Origin: CBDTYW01 sp965364735
Lineage (GTDB): Bacteria > Actinomycetota > Nitriliruptoria > Nitriliruptorales > Nitriliruptoraceae
Length of the DNA stretch: 6,971 nucleotides
Assembly: GCA_965364735.1 (NCBI GenBank)
Contig: CBDTYW010000204.1
Coordinates: 1-6,971, forward strand
Reading direction: 5' to 3'
The first letter of the stretch is position 1, and the number at the start of each line of letters is the position of its first letter. The translations under genes were made by a program, and so were the position numbers. The notes under the pieces are model-generated. The model did no database searches. It was not told the DNA's origin and saw nothing but the letters and a program-made list of their open reading frames with translations. Positions 6,262 through 6,971 of the stretch are shown one piece after another.

Positions 6262-6971
6262 GTGGCGGACTACCGCGCGGCGGCCGACCTCGGACCCGCC
6301 GGCATCGTCACGTCCGAAGCGGTGGCGCTCTCGTTCGAGACAGCCGGCGTCGGGACCCGGGTCATGGCGCGCGCGATCGACGCGGTGATCGTCTTCACCC
6401 TGTTCGTCGCCGTCGGGTTGATGCAGGCCCGGCTGGCGCTGTCGTCGCTCTTCGAGTGGTTCTTCGTCCTGATCACGATCATGCTCTACGGGCTGGTGAT
6501 CCTCGGGTACCCGATCCTCTTCGAGACGTTCGCCCGTGGGCGCACACCGGGCAAGATGGCCATGGGGCTGCGGGTCGTGACACGGAGCGGGGGACCGGTC
6601 CGCTTCCGCCACACCGCAGTTCGGGCGATCATCGGCATCGTCGAGATCTTCCTGTTCCTCGGGCTTCCGGCCATCGTGCTGATGTTCGTCACGCGAGCGA
6701 ACCAGCGGCTCGGTGACCTCGTCGCCGGGACCATCGTCGTGCGCGAGCGGGTCGGTGGCGGGCGCACCGAGGCCACCCAGTTCGCCGTGCCGCCGCATCT
6801 CGAGCCCTACGTCTCGCAGCTCGATGTCTCGCGGGTCGGTCCGTCGGAGTACGCCCTCATCCGCAGCGGCGTGCTCCGCTCCCGGTCGATGCAGTCCGCG
6901 GCCGGCGTCCAGGCCGCCGGGCAGGTGGCGGCGCGGATCCAGCCGCTGGTGACGCCCGCGCCCCCGCCGGG
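6262..6971 (+). CDS. RDD-family membrane protein, 3' end outside the window
   Basis: The frame runs open from the GTG at 6262 to the right edge, giving 236 residues without a stop. The N-terminus IVTSEAVALSFETAGVGTR (15-33) matches the conserved lead-in of RDD proteins encoded beside SpoIIM-like genes. The RDD domain spans about 29-162. The signature Arg is R33, the first Asp is D40 in ARAID, and the second Asp is D152 in NQRLGDLVAGTIVVR (147-161). The family motif ARGRTPGKMAMGLRVV lies at 91-106. Three membrane spans are seen near 39-57, 66-86 and 122-144. After residue 165 comes a soluble region (PPHLEPYVSQLDVSRVG, then a helical stretch) that becomes Pro-rich at the edge (TPAPPP), so a cytosolic tail continues beyond the window. 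Some RDD proteins have been linked to cation/proton exchange, but that cannot be assigned here. It is divergent from the SpoIIM-like gene and corresponds by position to mycobacterial Rv3695 (from memory). Confidence 0.9.
   Translation, partial: MADYRAAADLGPAGIVTSEAVALSFETAGVGTRVMARAIDAVIVFTLFVAVGLMQARLALSSLFEWFFVLITIMLYGLVILGYPILFETFARGRTPGKMAMGLRVVTRSGGPVRFRHTAVRAIIGIVEIFLFLGLPAIVLMFVTRANQRLGDLVAGTIVVRERVGGGRTEATQFAVPPHLEPYVSQLDVSRVGPSEYALIRSGVLRSRSMQSAAGVQAAGQVAARIQPLVTPAPPP

Noticed and set aside
5449..6798. A 449-residue minus-strand open frame
   Set aside because: It lies out of frame over the SpoIIM-like gene and antisense to the RDD gene. Its product is dominated by Arg, Pro, Gly, Asp and His, as expected of a GC-rich shadow frame, while both real genes show clear family motifs.
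1..6971. A novel defence or mobile system
   Set aside because: All seven genes belong to recognised families in a conserved chromosomal arrangement. No nuclease, transposase, integrase, toxin, reverse transcriptase or repeat array is visible, and composition is uniform across the window.

Overview
The window is high-GC DNA (roughly 70% by eye, with G/C-dominated third codon positions) from a bacterium, most likely an actinobacterium. It is almost entirely coding: seven genes, with only 10, 14, 6 and 82 bases between non-overlapping neighbours. There are no RNA genes, mobile elements or CRISPR arrays, and no stretch over 300 bases lacks a gene.

Layout: five genes run rightward as one tight presumed operon. 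They are a multi-pass membrane protein (entering from beyond the left edge to 1027), a DUF4129 protein (1038-1670), a DUF4350 protein (1667-2818), a MoxR-family AAA+ ATPase (2833-3789) and a DUF58 protein with a von Willebrand A-like fold (3786-5177). A SpoIIM-family membrane protein (6179-5184, minus strand) converges on the operon with 6 bases between stop codons. Across an 82-base divergent gap lies an RDD-domain membrane protein (6262 to beyond the right edge).

This order and orientation match, from memory, the Mycobacterium tuberculosis moxR2 neighbourhood (Rv3689 to Rv3695, with Rv3694c on the opposite strand). It is therefore a conserved actinobacterial MoxR locus rather than a new system, although its biochemical job is not established. 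The likely division of labour is that the soluble MoxR ATPase and the DUF58 vWA-like protein form a chaperone or remodelling pair. The DUF4129 and DUF4350 proteins and the three multi-pass proteins would be its membrane-bound partners or clients. No transglutaminase gene, a frequent companion of DUF4129 and DUF58, is present in the window.

Points worth a second look are a five-codon micro-ORF bridging genes 1 and 2 through two ATGA overlaps, several start-site corrections, a cysteine pair in the outer domain of the DUF4350 protein, a degenerate MIDAS motif in the DUF58 protein, and a bulged inverted repeat in the divergent promoter gap.
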